A stretch of DNA of 64,000 bases from Chitinophagaceae bacterium (GCA_947474435.1 CANJII010000009.1:1-64000); one strand, 5' to 3'. Numbered from the stretch's first letter, positions 15,547 through 26,157 are shown. Numbers and translations: made by a program. Notes: generated by a model not told the origin, from the sequence alone.

Positions 15547-18500
15547 TTACTCCTTCGCAACTTTCACCAATTGTGAAACAGAATTGGAAGTGAATTGCAC
15601 CAGATAAATTCCTTGAGCATATTCAGTCAAATCAAGATTCAAATTATTTTCTCCTTTTGCAAACGAAATGTTTTGTGATTGAAGAATGCGACCACTGATG
15701 TCGGTCAATTGAATCAAACCATTTCCATCTGTTGAAGCAGAAATTGAAACATGAACAAAACCATCTGTTGGATTTGGATAAACAATCATTGCAGTAGCAT
15801 TAAACAAATTGTTTTCTTCTTCCTTGCAATTCATAGTAATTGCAAGTGATTTATTGCTTCCGGTTCCGCAACTGTTGGTTGCTTTCGCATACAAGAATCC
15901 TGCGCTGCTTCCGTAATTTACCGTAACACTTGTTGAAGCAGTTGTTAAAATATTTGCAACAGAAGTTGTGACTCCATCAGAAACATGCGCGCCTGTTGGT
16001 GCAGTCCATGTATAAGTTGTTGCTGTTGGAACTGCTCCAATCGAGTAGGGAACTCCAAACTGATTCGAACAAACTGTGTTCGCCCCGGTAATTGTTCCCG
16101 GAGTTGCAGGAGTTTTTCTCACTGTTACACTTCTTGCAACACTATTTCCGCATGCATTCGATGCAATAACAGAAACAGTTCCTGATGCAACACTATTGAT
16201 GAAATTAACAGTGATGATATTGGTTCCTTGTCCGCTTAAAATTATTGCACCAGATGGAACAGTCCATGTATAAGTTAATCCGGCCACATTCGGAACTGAA
16301 TACTGTACATTGGTTTGTCCGCACAAACCATAAGTTGCGCCTGTCATCGTTCCGGGAGTAGATGGAACAGAAGCAATACTTAAAGCGCGATATGGTCCGG
16401 CGCCGCAAGCATTATTTGCATTCACATAAATACTTCCTGAAGCAAATGCATTATCAAAATTTATTGTCACTGCATTTGTTCCTTGTCCAACCGGAATTGT
16501 CATGTTGCTGCTTCCAATCCAGTTGTAAGTCATTCCAGAAACAAGTGTAACACTGTAATCATGCGTAGTGTTTGCACACACGCCTGCTGATAGTCCGACA
16601 ATTGCTGATGGAGTTGTTGGCGTATTTAAACTGATGGTTAATGTGCGCGGCACACTGTTGCCACAACTGTTATTCTTCAGAACAGAAATTACTCCTGATG
16701 CAGTGAAATTATTATTGTAAGAAACATTGATGGTTCTTGTTCCTTGTCCGCTTGTGATAACAGCACCGGTTGGAGCAGTCCAGTTGTATGTAACACCGGC
16801 AACGAGTGTAACAGTATAGGTGCGTAAATCGCCCGGACAAACTTTGGCTGCACCTCCGGTTACAGTAATAGTTGATGGTTGAGTCGGCAAAGTGCAGTTA
16901 GTAACTGTTGTTTGTTGTGTTGATGAATTCGAACAACCATTTAAATCCGTATAGAAATAAGAAATAGAATACGGGCCGCCAGCTCCAGCCACAGCCGGAG
17001 AAAAAGTATTTCCTGAAATCCCAACTCCGCTGAATGTTCCACCAACCGGTAAGCCAGTAAGTGTAACAGGTGAAGCAGAAACACTGTAAGTAATTCCTAA
17101 TCCATTGAACGAAATAGCCGGTAAAGGATTTACTGTTACAGCAATATGATTTGAAGTGGTGCTTCCGCATGAATTAGAAGTTGTAACAAAATAGTCTCCT
17201 GAAATTGTTGCAAGCAAAGTAGCTGTGCTTCCACCACCAACACTCCATGTTCCAACTGTTGAATTACCACTGAGTAAAACATTTCCACCTGAACAAAAAG
17301 TGGTAGCACCACCCGAAGAAATTACTGATGCACTTGGCAATGTGTTAACTGTTACAGCAATGTGATTGGATGAAGTACTTCCGCACGAATTTGAATTCGT
17401 TACAAAATAATCTCCTGAAGTTGTTGCAAGAAGTGTTGTTGTGTTTGCGCCTCCGACACTCCATATTCCGCTTGTTGAATTACCGCTGAGTAAAACACTT
17501 CCACCCGAACAAAATGTGGTTGAACCACCGGCAGAAATCACCGAAGCGGCTGGCAAAGGATTAACTGTAACAGTTGTCGGAACTGAAGATGTAATGCATC
17601 CAACTCCGGTAGAAACAGTAACAGCATAATTTCCGGAAGCAGAAACTAAAATGGATTGTGTGGTTGCTGCGGTGCTCCACAAGTAAGCATTAGCGACACT
17701 TGAAGAGAGCGTTACACTTCCACCCTGACAAAATGTTGTTGCACCGCTTGGTGTAATGATTGGAGCAACAGCATTTATAATTGAAAGTGAAATTTGATTC
17801 GAGGTTACAGGGCCGCAGTTTGGATTCGGAGTTTGAATGGAACGGAAACTTATGCTCCAACTATTCAATGTTCCGAGATTGGTAGGTCTGATATCAACGA
17901 TATGTAATTTCCAATTTCCATTTGGATTAATTGCTCCATATCCTATTCCTGTGAAACTTGTTTTGGTCATTGTGTTCGCTCCACAAATTGCGAAAGTTGA
18001 AGGCATTGCTCTGAAAGTTCCGGTATATGGTGCTCCTGTATTCAGCGGAAGTTGATTGAATGCTGCATCAGAAAAAGCTGTGTTTGTATAATTCGCGCCG
18101 CTTGTTCCGCCATTCATGTATGCGAGTCCGAGTTTATCACCATTGGGTGCTTCCAACCAGATTATTAAATCACTGTCGTGCGGATGAGTGATATTCAGCA
18201 TCACAGAAATTCCGGAAGAGCTTATGGATGCAGGAAGTCCGCTAACTGCAATTGCATCATTCACACCTGTACAAGTATAATTCGGAATAGGAATAGCACC
18301 TGCATTGCTGAACATGGAAGCTGGAATTGTTGTGCCCGAAATTGTTGCCGTATAATTTCCGGAAACTGCAGCGGAGTAAGTTGCATTTGTTGCCCCTGCT
18401 ATTGCCACTCCGTTTTTATTCCATTGTATTTGGTATCCAGAACTTGAAGTTGAACTCAACAGAATGCTGTTTCCGTTACAACTTGATGTTGTTGAAGAAC

Positions 18501-20463
18501 TGATAGTGACCTGGGGATTATATGCTGTTAAATAAATACTACTTGAAGTATAAGCTATACTGCAATAATTTGTTGTTACGGTGTAAAAAGCAGAAGTAGT
18601 TGCTGCATAAGAAGAATTTGTTGCGCCTGCAATTGCCACATTATTTTTATTCCATTGATAGTTTGCAGCAGGGCTTGCATTAATTTGTTGCGATGAACCA
18701 CTGCAAAAACCTGTAATACCTCCAGTAGAAATAGTAGGAGCAGAGCCTGTTACTAAGTCACCAACACCAACTGCATACCACGCAGCAGCAGTTGCAATTG
18801 CTTCAAGTGAACACACACCGTATAAATCTTCTGCAGATTTGATTGCATAAAATCGTGCATCAGCATATTGTGCAGAAGGAAAAAGATAAACGGTCAATGT
18901 GCGATAAGCAATCGCAGCAGCTTTCGTCATTCCGATTCCTGAAACAGTGTAAGCAGAACCTATGTCGTTCGTACCACTTCCTCCTTGCGTCAGTAAGTAA
19001 TACCAGTAATTTAATACGCCATCGTTTGCATGAGCACCTCCTGCATCACCTTGTCCGTAGTACCAGTAATTTCCCCGATAGGTATCGGGTTGAGTATACT
19101 GATTCGGATTACTCATATTTCGAAACGGAGTTCCTACATCTTCAGCCATTGTCCAATCAGCCTGTCCTGGTGTTGCATAAAATTCTACCGTGGTTCCGAA
19201 TATGTCGCTGAAGCCTTCATGCAGAGCACCACCTTCATATTTATAAATAATATTTGCTGTATGTTCAGTTAGCCCATGTGTTATTTCGTGAGCAACAATA
19301 TCCATTGCTGTTAAAGGATTATAACCCACTCCACCGTCACCATAATTCATACGACTTCCATCCCAGAATGCATTTATGTTATTGTTGTAACCAAAGCCAA
19401 CTAAATTTGCATGTACATATCCAAGCAATTTCAATCCTGCATTATCAAGGCTGTTTCTACCATATGTATTGAAATAATAATCATAAGTTTTCTCGGCACC
19501 AAAATGTGCGTCCGTTGCATATTGGTCTTTAGCAGCATTCACATTATTCCAGCTATTATCATCATCTGTGAAATCAGTTGCAGCAGCATATGATGTATCA
19601 AGATTCATGTTGTAAGTTTCAATTCCCAATCCGCGACCGGTTTCGCGAAGGATATAAAATATTCCAAACTGATTAGATGTGGTAATAGTTTGTGTTCCAC
19701 TGTAACCGGTAATGGCTGTACCTGGAGTATCTATTTCAAAAATTCTTGTTTCTGAATCGAGAACTTCTCCTGTAACAGCATCCACAAAAACATAATTTCT
19801 TGAAACAGGTTGCTGCGCATAAATATCAAAACGATAAGCCAACCGGTATTCTCCATTGGAAGATTTGGCAAATAGTAATTCTGCTTTCGGATAAAAGGTT
19901 GCATTCACATCGCCTTGTTCTTTTTTAATGAAAGCTTCTTCACCAGGGATTTCCCATTTGTAGGACTTTGCTCCGGTGAATTTTTTTGCATTGCTTAACG
20001 CAACTTCCGGTGTAACAGTCGGGATAGTTCCTCCTGAAATTTTTGAAATCATTTCGCCATTGAAACTTGCCACTGCATTATTCTGAACATGCACCAGAAT
20101 CATGGTGCGGTTCACCGGAATTCCTTTATAAGTTTGAATGTAACGGTAGTGTGTGAAACCAATCGCATCACGGTCGGAGTTGATTAACTGAATTTCGAAA
20201 TCAACCGACAAGTCCAGATTTGTTTGCAACCACTTTTCAAAATTGGTGAACGATGGTCGCTCGTTCTCATTAAAACTTACATAAGTGGGAGTGCCTGTTA
20301 CAGCACTCAACTGAATTTCTTTTGCACCCTTCAATGCAATTTTTCCGTTGCCATTGTTTTGCGTTTGCGCCATTCCGTTCCACGAAAAGAAAAGCACGAG
20401 CATAAAAAAGCCAAGAGAAAAAACGGAGCTGCTGAAAGTTGATTTGTAAAAAATTGTTTTCAT
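15547..20463 (-). CDS. Secreted M4 (thermolysin-type) metalloprotease with P-domain, Ig-like repeats and T9SS tail
   Basis: The product is 1638 aa. A signal peptide (1-33) precedes the FTP/PepSY propeptide (about 45-235). The M4 catalytic domain (about 250-570) has zinc site HEITH (392-396), third ligand E416 in HEGFSD and catalytic H478 in GGAHANDG. Two Ig-like segments are followed by a proprotein-convertase P-type domain near 730-880 (text NITHPHDSDLIIWLEAPNGDK). Repeated Ig/PKD-like modules fill the rest. The last 75 residues (VYPNPTDGFVHVSI... LVKVAKE) are a type A T9SS sorting domain, so the enzyme should pass the outer membrane and be anchored or released. Two adjacent 72-aa repeats are nearly identical. 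The nearest regulators are the LytTR pair just upstream. Confidence 0.93.
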   Translation of the reverse strand: MKTIFYKSTFSSSVFSLGFFMLVLFFSWNGMAQTQNNGNGKIALKGAKEIQLSAVTGTPTYVSFNENERPSFTNFEKWLQTNLDLSVDFEIQLINSDRDAIGFTHYRYIQTYKGIPVNRTMILVHVQNNAVASFNGEMISKISGGTIPTVTPEVALSNAKKFTGAKSYKWEIPGEEAFIKKEQGDVNATFYPKAELLFAKSSNGEYRLAYRFDIYAQQPVSRNYVFVDAVTGEVLDSETRIFEIDTPGTAITGYSGTQTITTSNQFGIFYILRETGRGLGIETYNMNLDTSYAAATDFTDDDNSWNNVNAAKDQYATDAHFGAEKTYDYYFNTYGRNSLDNAGLKLLGYVHANLVGFGYNNNINAFWDGSRMNYGDGGVGYNPLTAMDIVAHEITHGLTEHTANIIYKYEGGALHEGFSDIFGTTVEFYATPGQADWTMAEDVGTPFRNMSNPNQYTQPDTYRGNYWYYGQGDAGGAHANDGVLNYWYYLLTQGGSGTNDIGSAYTVSGIGMTKAAAIAYRTLTVYLFPSAQYADARFYAIKSAEDLYGVCSLEAIATAAAWYAVGVGDLVTGSAPTISTGGITGFCSGSSQQINASPAANYQWNKNNVAIAGATNSSYAATTSAFYTVTTNYCSIAYTSSSIYLTAYNPQVTISSSTTSSCNGNSILLSSTSSSGYQIQWNKNGVAIAGATNATYSAAVSGNYTATISGTTIPASMFSNAGAIPIPNYTCTGVNDAIAVSGLPASISSSGISVMLNITHPHDSDLIIWLEAPNGDKLGLAYMNGGTSGANYTNTAFSDAAFNQLPLNTGAPYTGTFRAMPSTFAICGANTMTKTSFTGIGYGAINPNGNWKLHIVDIRPTNLGTLNSWSISFRSIQTPNPNCGPVTSNQISLSIINAVAPIITPSGATTFCQGGSVTLSSSVANAYLWSTAATTQSILVSASGNYAVTVSTGVGCITSSVPTTVTVNPLPAASVISAGGSTTFCSGGSVLLSGNSTSGIWSVGGANTTTLLATTSGDYFVTNSNSCGSTSSNHIAVTVNTLPSASVISSGGATTFCSGGNVLLSGNSTVGTWSVGGGSTATLLATISGDYFVTTSNSCGSTTSNHIAVTVNPLPAISFNGLGITYSVSASPVTLTGLPVGGTFSGVGISGNTFSPAVAGAGGPYSISYFYTDLNGCSNSSTQQTTVTNCTLPTQPSTITVTGGAAKVCPGDLRTYTVTLVAGVTYNWTAPTGAVITSGQGTRTINVSYNNNFTASGVISVLKNNSCGNSVPRTLTISLNTPTTPSAIVGLSAGVCANTTHDYSVTLVSGMTYNWIGSSNMTIPVGQGTNAVTINFDNAFASGSIYVNANNACGAGPYRALSIASVPSTPGTMTGATYGLCGQTNVQYSVPNVAGLTYTWTVPSGAIILSGQGTNIITVNFINSVASGTVSVIASNACGNSVARSVTVRKTPATPGTITGANTVCSNQFGVPYSIGAVPTATTYTWTAPTGAHVSDGVTTSVANILTTASTSVTVNYGSSAGFLYAKATNSCGTGSNKSLAITMNCKEEENNLFNATAMIVYPNPTDGFVHVSISASTDGNGLIQLTDISGRILQSQNISFAKGENNLNLDLTEYAQGIYLVQFTSNSVSQLVKVAKE

Positions 20464-20591
20464 GTGTTTGGATTTAATGAGTGAACGATTTTAATTTTTA
20501 TTCTTAATACTCAAATCTCACTCACGAAGATTCAAATTCTATTATGAGATTGACAAGTGGTTGGAAGGAATGTATAAGTGGGAGCAACTGC

Positions 20592-21335
20592 TCACACATT
20601 TCTGAATCTTTTCAAAAATTCTTCCTTCCTTCTTTTGGCAACATCAACCTCTTCACCGTTATTCATGATGACCGCTCCGCCTTCGCCACGAATATATTTT
20701 TTCACCTCGCTTAAATTGATGAGCGATGAATGATGCACTCGCAAAAAATTGTGCTCCGATAAAAGCTCTTCGTACTCGCCGAGGTTTTTTGAAGTCATAA
20801 TTGTTTCGCCCGATTTCAGAAAAAACTTGGTGTACTGTCTTTCTGCCTTACAATAAATAATATCAGCAACGGACACAAAGGAAATTCCTTCCAATGAAGG
20901 CAGCGCAATTTGAAACTGATTGGGATTGCTTCCCATGTTTTGCAACAGCGTTTCGAATTTTTTATTGGATTGGTGATTGCTGTTTTTTTCTGCCACACGA
21001 CCAACAGCGGTTTTCAATTCTTCCACATCAATCGGCTTCAGCAAATAATCAAGCGCACAAAACTTGATTGCCTTTAGCGCATATTTTTCGTAAGCAGTGG
21101 TGAAAATGATTTCGAAATTTATTTTTTCGAATTGCTTCAGCAAATCGAACCCGGTTTCTTTCTGCATTTCAATATCGAGGAACACCACATCGGGCGAAAG
21201 TTTTTTTACCAGTGAAAATCCATCAGCAACATTGGATGCGGTACCAGCTAATTTTATTTCGGGACAGTAGTCATGCAATAAATTGCTGAGCAGTAGGGCG
21301 CTTTGTTTTTCGTCTTCTATAATAATTGCTTTCAT
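20592..21335 (-). CDS. LytTR-family response regulator
   Basis: The product is 247 aa. The receiver domain (about 1-118) has the acidic pair IIEDE, phospho-acceptor D54 in VVFLDIEMQ, and the conserved T and K (TTAYEKYALKAI, LKPID). The LytTR DNA-binding domain (about 145-245) is typical: CKAERQYTKFFLKSGE, then FLRVHHSSLINLSEVKKY. It starts 6 bp after the sensor kinase stop, so the two form one operon and a cognate pair. LytTR proteins bind promoter repeats of about 9 bp. The nearest downstream gene is the T9SS protease, a plausible but unproven target. Confidence 0.93.
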   Translation of the reverse strand: MKAIIIEDEKQSALLLSNLLHDYCPEIKLAGTASNVADGFSLVKKLSPDVVFLDIEMQKETGFDLLKQFEKINFEIIFTTAYEKYALKAIKFCALDYLLKPIDVEELKTAVGRVAEKNSNHQSNKKFETLLQNMGSNPNQFQIALPSLEGISFVSVADIIYCKAERQYTKFFLKSGETIMTSKNLGEYEELLSEHNFLRVHHSSLINLSEVKKYIRGEGGAVIMNNGEEVDVAKRRKEEFLKRFRNV

Positions 21336-21341
21336 AAATTA

Positions 21342-24300
21342 TCAGTCGTCAATTTCTATTTCAATAATCACTTTGGTTCCGGTTGCATTTTGGTTTTCAT
21401 CTTTCAAATCATGAACAGTTATGATTGCTTTTTTATTTATCACCTGTTCCAGCATTTGCATTCGTTCTTCAGTCACCTTCATGCCGAGCGATTCGTGGCG
21501 CACAAATTTTTTATTCTTAATTATTGCTGCGGCTTCCCTGCCGATTCCATTGTCTTCAATGGTGCAGATGAGTTTATTGTTGTTGCGATTTAGCGTTAAT
21601 TCCAAATGACCATTCAATTCTTGATTCAACAAACCATGCACCACTGCATTTTCAATATAGGGTTGCAGCAGCATGGTTGGAATTTCAATTGCATCGGGAT
21701 TTACATTAGTGTCAATGGTAAAGTGAAAAGAAAATTTATTTGAAAACCGGAGCGCCTCTAATTGCAAATAAAATTCGAGCATGTTCAGTTCATCGGAAAG
21801 TTTGATTTCATTCTTATCGGCATTTTGTAAAACCAGGCGAATGAGTTTTGAAAAGCGCGAGAGATACTTCAAAGCTTCTTCTTTTTCCGATGCAGAAATA
21901 AATTGCTGAATGGAATTGAGAGAGTTGAAAATAAAGTGCGGATTCATTTGTGCGCGCAAAGCAGTGAGGCGCGCTTCGGCAATTTTTTTATTTATCTCGC
22001 TTGCTTTTTCTGCATCGAGTTTGATTTTCCGGATGCGCAAAAAATAAATCAAACTGATGAGCGAGAGCAATGCGATAATAGAAATAATACGAAACCAATT
22101 TGTTTTCCAGAAGGGTGGAATGATGACAATGGAAATTCGTGTTCCGGTTTTGTTCCAGACACCATCGTTATTCGAAGCAATGATGTGCAAGGTATATTTT
22201 CCGGGAGGAACATTGGTGTATGAAGCAAAATGGTTTGTTCCGTTGTAAATCATTTTTTCATCGAATCCTTCTAACTGATATGCATATTGATTTTTTTCGG
22301 GATGGTCGAAACTCATAGCGCCCATTTCGAACGAGAAAAAATTCTGGTAGTAGTTCAATTTAATTTCAGTTGCTGATTTTGAATTTGCAAAACGGAAATC
22401 TTTATCAAAAATTTTAAACCTTGTTAGTTGTACCGGAGGAATAAAACTGTTGTAAGAAATATTTTCAGGTTTAAACAAATTGAAGCCATTCAATCCACCG
22501 AAAAACAACTCGCCAGAAGATAGCTTGAGTGCTGCCTGTGGGTTGAATGAATTACTCTGTAAACCATCTGACGAATTAAAACCTGTAATTGATTCTACCT
22601 GATTGTTATTGTCAAGAACTGCTAAAAACAAACCGTTTGCAGTTGCGAACCATATATTATGATTTTCTGAAATGGCAATGGATAATAATTCTGCAACATC
22701 AATAATGCTGTCTGTTAAAACGCGGTTTATTTTATTGGTTTGAACATCAAAATAAAAAAGTCCATTGCTCGAAGCAATCCATGTATTTCCATTTGCATCG
22801 TTGGTAAATTGAAATGCCTTTCGTGCATTAAAATTATTTAGTCCTAAATCAGTTAAAATTATTTTAAAAGAATCATCTACCAAATAGATTCCTGCCCGAC
22901 TGGTGGATAACCAAATGTTATGATTGGATGATTCATAAATTGAAGTATAATACTCAGGTATTAACTTTTGAATTTCTGTATTATTATATCTATGATCAAT
23001 GGTGTTTTTATCAATATTTAATCGGCAAATTCCACCACTTGTTCCTGCCCAAATGGTGCCATTTGATTTTATAAATACTTCATACACTTCATTACTTGGT
23101 ATTGAGTTGCTATCTGATTGCTGATGATAATAATGGGTCCAGTTATTTGTTTTTGTATTGAAATAGTTCAGGCCTTTTTCTGTTGCAATCCATAAATTAT
23201 CAATAGCGTCCTTAGCAAGCGCATAGATGTGATTATGTGATAAGGAATTTTCGTTTTTTTCGTCATGTTTCATTATTTCAAACGAATTATTTTTTCTATT
23301 GAAAAAAATCAAACCATTCTTACTACCAATCCATAAATTATTCTGGCTGTCTTCGCATACAGCAGTAATATCTTTTTCAGAAAGCGAATTGACTTTGCCG
23401 GGTTGAGTAATGTACCTTTTAAATTTTGAAGGAATTGGACTAATTCGGTCAACACCTCGACTCTCGGTGCCAATCCAGACCATTTGCGATTGGTCTTCAA
23501 AAACTGAAAGTGTTTTATTATCGGCTAAACTTTCTGAATCAAACTGGTCATTCAGATATTTGAACCATTCATTTGTAGATGGATTGAAAACAACTACTCC
23601 ATCGTAATAGGTAGTTATCCATATTTTTCCTTTAGAATCACAAAATATTTTAGAGATGCTTCGTGCAGGGAAATTATTATAGGAATTTGCACTTGAAAAT
23701 TTTACCAATTGATTCTTCTGTATATCAAACACGCATAATCCTGAATCATCAACAGCCAACCATAGTTTGCCTTCTTTATCAAAAGCCAACGATGATATGG
23801 TATTACCTAAAAGCGAATTCGATTTTATTTTATCTTGCAAGAAAGGAGTAAACTCATGATTAGAAATAGAAAATTTATAAAACCCGTTTAATGTTGCTAT
23901 CCATAAATTCCCTTTGTTATCAGGGACAATTTCAATTATTCTGTTGTATGAATAAACATCATGTATGCTCCCGGTTGTGTCATGTAAATATTTTGTAAAA
24001 TTTTCTTTTGATTCGTTAAGCGCAAATAATCCTTGACGAGTGCCTACCCAAATTTGTCCATGCTCATCTTGAGCAACAGCTGTTACATCATTATTTCCTA
24101 AACTATTAGGTTCGTTTTTTTTATAATAATAATGTTTGAATTTTTCTTTCACTGGGTCACACACCATCAAACCATTTCCACCAAACCACAAACGATTTGA
24201 TTTATCGCGGAACGAACAGGAGATATAATGAAACGGAATCGACGAACTATCTGAATCGCTTTGCCTGAAAATCTTTGTGGAGTATCCGTTAAATTTATTC

Positions 24301-24491
24301 AATCCATCAGGAGTACCTATCCAGATAAAACCCTGCGCATCCTGTGTAATACAGTGTACCATATTATCTGATAAGCCATTTTCAATTGAAAGATGCTGAA
24401 AAGATGAATTTGTTTGTGCATTTGCATTGAAACAATGCAACAGCAGAAGCAAGAGGATGTTCTTTATATGCTGCAAGTGCGAATTCATCAA
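21342..24491 (-). CDS. Sensor histidine kinase with two beta-propellers and Y_Y_Y domain (LytS-type kinase core)
   Basis: The product is 1049 aa. A signal peptide (1-25) precedes roughly 13-14 'W.GT..GL' propeller blades (about 30-700, for example GFIWIGTPDGLNKFNG). The Y_Y_Y domain (about 710-790) is followed by one membrane helix (about 800-822) and the kinase core. The kinase is of the LytS type, with the phospho-histidine in MNPHFIFNSLNSIQQF near residue 850 and an ATP-binding N-box and G-box (PYIENAVVHG, DNGIGREAA). This resembles Bacteroidota hybrid sensors, but here the receiver is a separate LytTR protein. The periplasmic ligand is unknown; relatives often sense glycans. No substrate-use genes lie beside it. 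Confidence 0.92.
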   Translation of the reverse strand: MMNSHLQHIKNILLLLLLHCFNANAQTNSSFQHLSIENGLSDNMVHCITQDAQGFIWIGTPDGLNKFNGYSTKIFRQSDSDSSSIPFHYISCSFRDKSNRLWFGGNGLMVCDPVKEKFKHYYYKKNEPNSLGNNDVTAVAQDEHGQIWVGTRQGLFALNESKENFTKYLHDTTGSIHDVYSYNRIIEIVPDNKGNLWIATLNGFYKFSISNHEFTPFLQDKIKSNSLLGNTISSLAFDKEGKLWLAVDDSGLCVFDIQKNQLVKFSSANSYNNFPARSISKIFCDSKGKIWITTYYDGVVVFNPSTNEWFKYLNDQFDSESLADNKTLSVFEDQSQMVWIGTESRGVDRISPIPSKFKRYITQPGKVNSLSEKDITAVCEDSQNNLWIGSKNGLIFFNRKNNSFEIMKHDEKNENSLSHNHIYALAKDAIDNLWIATEKGLNYFNTKTNNWTHYYHQQSDSNSIPSNEVYEVFIKSNGTIWAGTSGGICRLNIDKNTIDHRYNNTEIQKLIPEYYTSIYESSNHNIWLSTSRAGIYLVDDSFKIILTDLGLNNFNARKAFQFTNDANGNTWIASSNGLFYFDVQTNKINRVLTDSIIDVAELLSIAISENHNIWFATANGLFLAVLDNNNQVESITGFNSSDGLQSNSFNPQAALKLSSGELFFGGLNGFNLFKPENISYNSFIPPVQLTRFKIFDKDFRFANSKSATEIKLNYYQNFFSFEMGAMSFDHPEKNQYAYQLEGFDEKMIYNGTNHFASYTNVPPGKYTLHIIASNNDGVWNKTGTRISIVIIPPFWKTNWFRIISIIALLSLISLIYFLRIRKIKLDAEKASEINKKIAEARLTALRAQMNPHFIFNSLNSIQQFISASEKEEALKYLSRFSKLIRLVLQNADKNEIKLSDELNMLEFYLQLEALRFSNKFSFHFTIDTNVNPDAIEIPTMLLQPYIENAVVHGLLNQELNGHLELTLNRNNNKLICTIEDNGIGREAAAIIKNKKFVRHESLGMKVTEERMQMLEQVINKKAIITVHDLKDENQNATGTKVIIEIEIDD

Positions 24492-24797
24492 TTAAGTTTT
24501 TCAGTAGTGCGGGTTGAAATTATCACAAATAAGAAAACACTTACGCAACAAGAATAAAATTCAACAAATGAATTGACCGGCGGGAGGAATAAATTTACAG
24601 GTGGGATAAAATGGTTCCATTCAAAAATTTTAACGACTGTTTTTTGATGATTGAATTTGTAACTCAATTATTGAATTCTGGGTGATTATTTTTTCATATT
24701 CAAATAATATCTATTTTTTCCGGCAAGAATTTTACGGTTACAATTATTATAAAAGTAAATTGTGCCGGTAAAGAATAAAACAGCGAGCGGCAGGCAG

Positions 24798-25697
24798 ATG
24801 GAAGAACACAAGAGTCCCGCACAACGGGTGTTAAAGCAGTTAACGAATAAGTACCGGCTGGTGGTCATGAACGACGAAACCTTTGAAGAGGTTTCGTCTT
24901 TTCGGTTGTCGCGCGTGAACATTTATATTTTGCTAAGTACCATCATTGTAATCATCGTCACCTTCATCACATCAGCCATTGTTTTCACTCCGCTGAAAGA
25001 ATACATTCCAGGGTATGCAAGCACCAGCAACAAACGCGAACTCATAAGTCTGCGCATGAAAACCGACAGCATGGAAATGGCAGTGAAAGCACATGACCTG
25101 TATGTGGCTAATCTTGAAAACATAATTAACAACGGACAGCCGATTGAAAAAATTGATACAGCAGTTATTGATGCAAGCACAGTTCATCAGTTTGACAGCA
25201 TCGATTTAAAAAAGATTTCTCCAATGGAATCGAAGATGCGCGATAATGTGGAGAACGAAAGCAGTTTTATGCTCAACCTCGATTTGGCGAAAGACCAGAT
25301 TGGAAAAAAATTCAGTTCCATTGCGGAGTTCCATTTCTTTCAACCTGTGAAAGGATATGTTACTGCTCCATTCGCACCCAAGGAAGACCATTACGGAGTT
25401 GATATTGTTGCTCCGGAAAATGAAGCTATCAAAGCCACATTGGATGGAGTGGTTGTGCTTTCAAGCTGGACTACCGAAACCGGTTATGTAATTGCCATTC
25501 AACACTCAAACAATTTAATATCTTTGTACAAGCATAATTCAGTATTGCTGAAAAAAGAAGGTGCTTATGTAAAAGCCGGTGATGTGATTGCGATAATCGG
25601 AAACAGCGGCGAGCAAACTTCTGGTCCGCATCTGCATTTTGAATTGTGGTACAAAGGGTTGCCATTGAACCCGCAGGATTACATAGTGTTCAATTAA
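24798..25697 (+). CDS. M23 (LytM-type) peptidoglycan endopeptidase, membrane-anchored
   Basis: The product is 299 aa from the ATG at 24798; a GTG at 24762 would add 12 residues. After a short cytoplasmic part containing YRLVVMNDETFEE there is one membrane helix (about 40-66). An alpha-helical periplasmic linker follows, then the M23 domain (about 180-299). Zinc ligands are H198 and D202 (EDHYGVDIV) and H280 in GPHLHFEL, with H278 as catalytic partner. It cuts peptide cross-links in the cell wall. The next gene, 13 bp later, encodes a bactofilin. Such pairs control local wall growth and cell shape in several bacteria (family knowledge). Confidence 0.9.
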   Translation: MEEHKSPAQRVLKQLTNKYRLVVMNDETFEEVSSFRLSRVNIYILLSTIIVIIVTFITSAIVFTPLKEYIPGYASTSNKRELISLRMKTDSMEMAVKAHDLYVANLENIINNGQPIEKIDTAVIDASTVHQFDSIDLKKISPMESKMRDNVENESSFMLNLDLAKDQIGKKFSSIAEFHFFQPVKGYVTAPFAPKEDHYGVDIVAPENEAIKATLDGVVVLSSWTTETGYVIAIQHSNNLISLYKHNSVLLKKEGAYVKAGDVIAIIGNSGEQTSGPHLHFELWYKGLPLNPQDYIVFN

Positions 25698-25710
25698 AAA
25701 ACTCAAGACC

Positions 25711-26157
25711 ATGTTTAACAAACAAACTCCAGACAACAATCAGATGAAAGTTCAACAAACTAATTCATCATCACCAAATTCAAATGCTGTAAACATCATC
25801 GGGCAAGGCACTTCCATACAGGGAGAAATTGTGTGCGACGGCGATATTCGCATTGATGGAATGGTGAAGGGCACTGTTACTTCAAAAGCGAAAATTGTAA
25901 TCGGAGTTACCGGTTCGGTTGATGGCGATATTATTTGCGACAATGCCGACATCAGCGGAAAAATTTTCGGAACAGTGGAAGTGGATGAATTACTTTTTTT
26001 AAAATCATCAGCTTACATTGAAGGAAACATTACCACCGGAAAATTTGTAGTTGAAACAGGAGCTAAATTTAACGGCAGTTGCCGCATGGGTGTGAAAGAA
26101 ATAAAGCCAGGTGAAAAACGAGATACCCAACAAGAACTCAGAAAAGAAGCAGTCTGA
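25711..26157 (+). CDS. Bactofilin (polymer-forming cytoskeletal protein)
   Basis: The product is 148 aa. A disordered N-terminus (1-27) precedes the right-handed beta-helix DUF583 core (about 28-125) with regular hydrophobic rungs: GQGTSIQGEIVCDGDIRIDG, then GSVDGDIICDNADISGKI and SSAYIEGNITTGK. A basic, disordered C-terminus follows. Bactofilins polymerise into filaments without a nucleotide. Its position directly after a membrane M23 peptidase suggests that it positions that enzyme. The last 47 nt are overlapped by the AtpZ gene in another frame, so the bactofilin tail and the AtpZ start share DNA. Confidence 0.92.
   Translation: MFNKQTPDNNQMKVQQTNSSSPNSNAVNIIGQGTSIQGEIVCDGDIRIDGMVKGTVTSKAKIVIGVTGSVDGDIICDNADISGKIFGTVEVDELLFLKSSAYIEGNITTGKFVVETGAKFNGSCRMGVKEIKPGEKRDTQQELRKEAV

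Noticed and set aside
17106-17537. CRISPR-like regular repeats
   Set aside because: The 216-nt period equals 72 codons of an Ig-like module in a coding gene; repeats and spacers are not distinct.
24762-24797. GTG start for the M23 peptidase
   Set aside because: It is possible, but the ATG at 24798 is in frame and gives the short N-terminus usual for the family. Kept as an alternative only.
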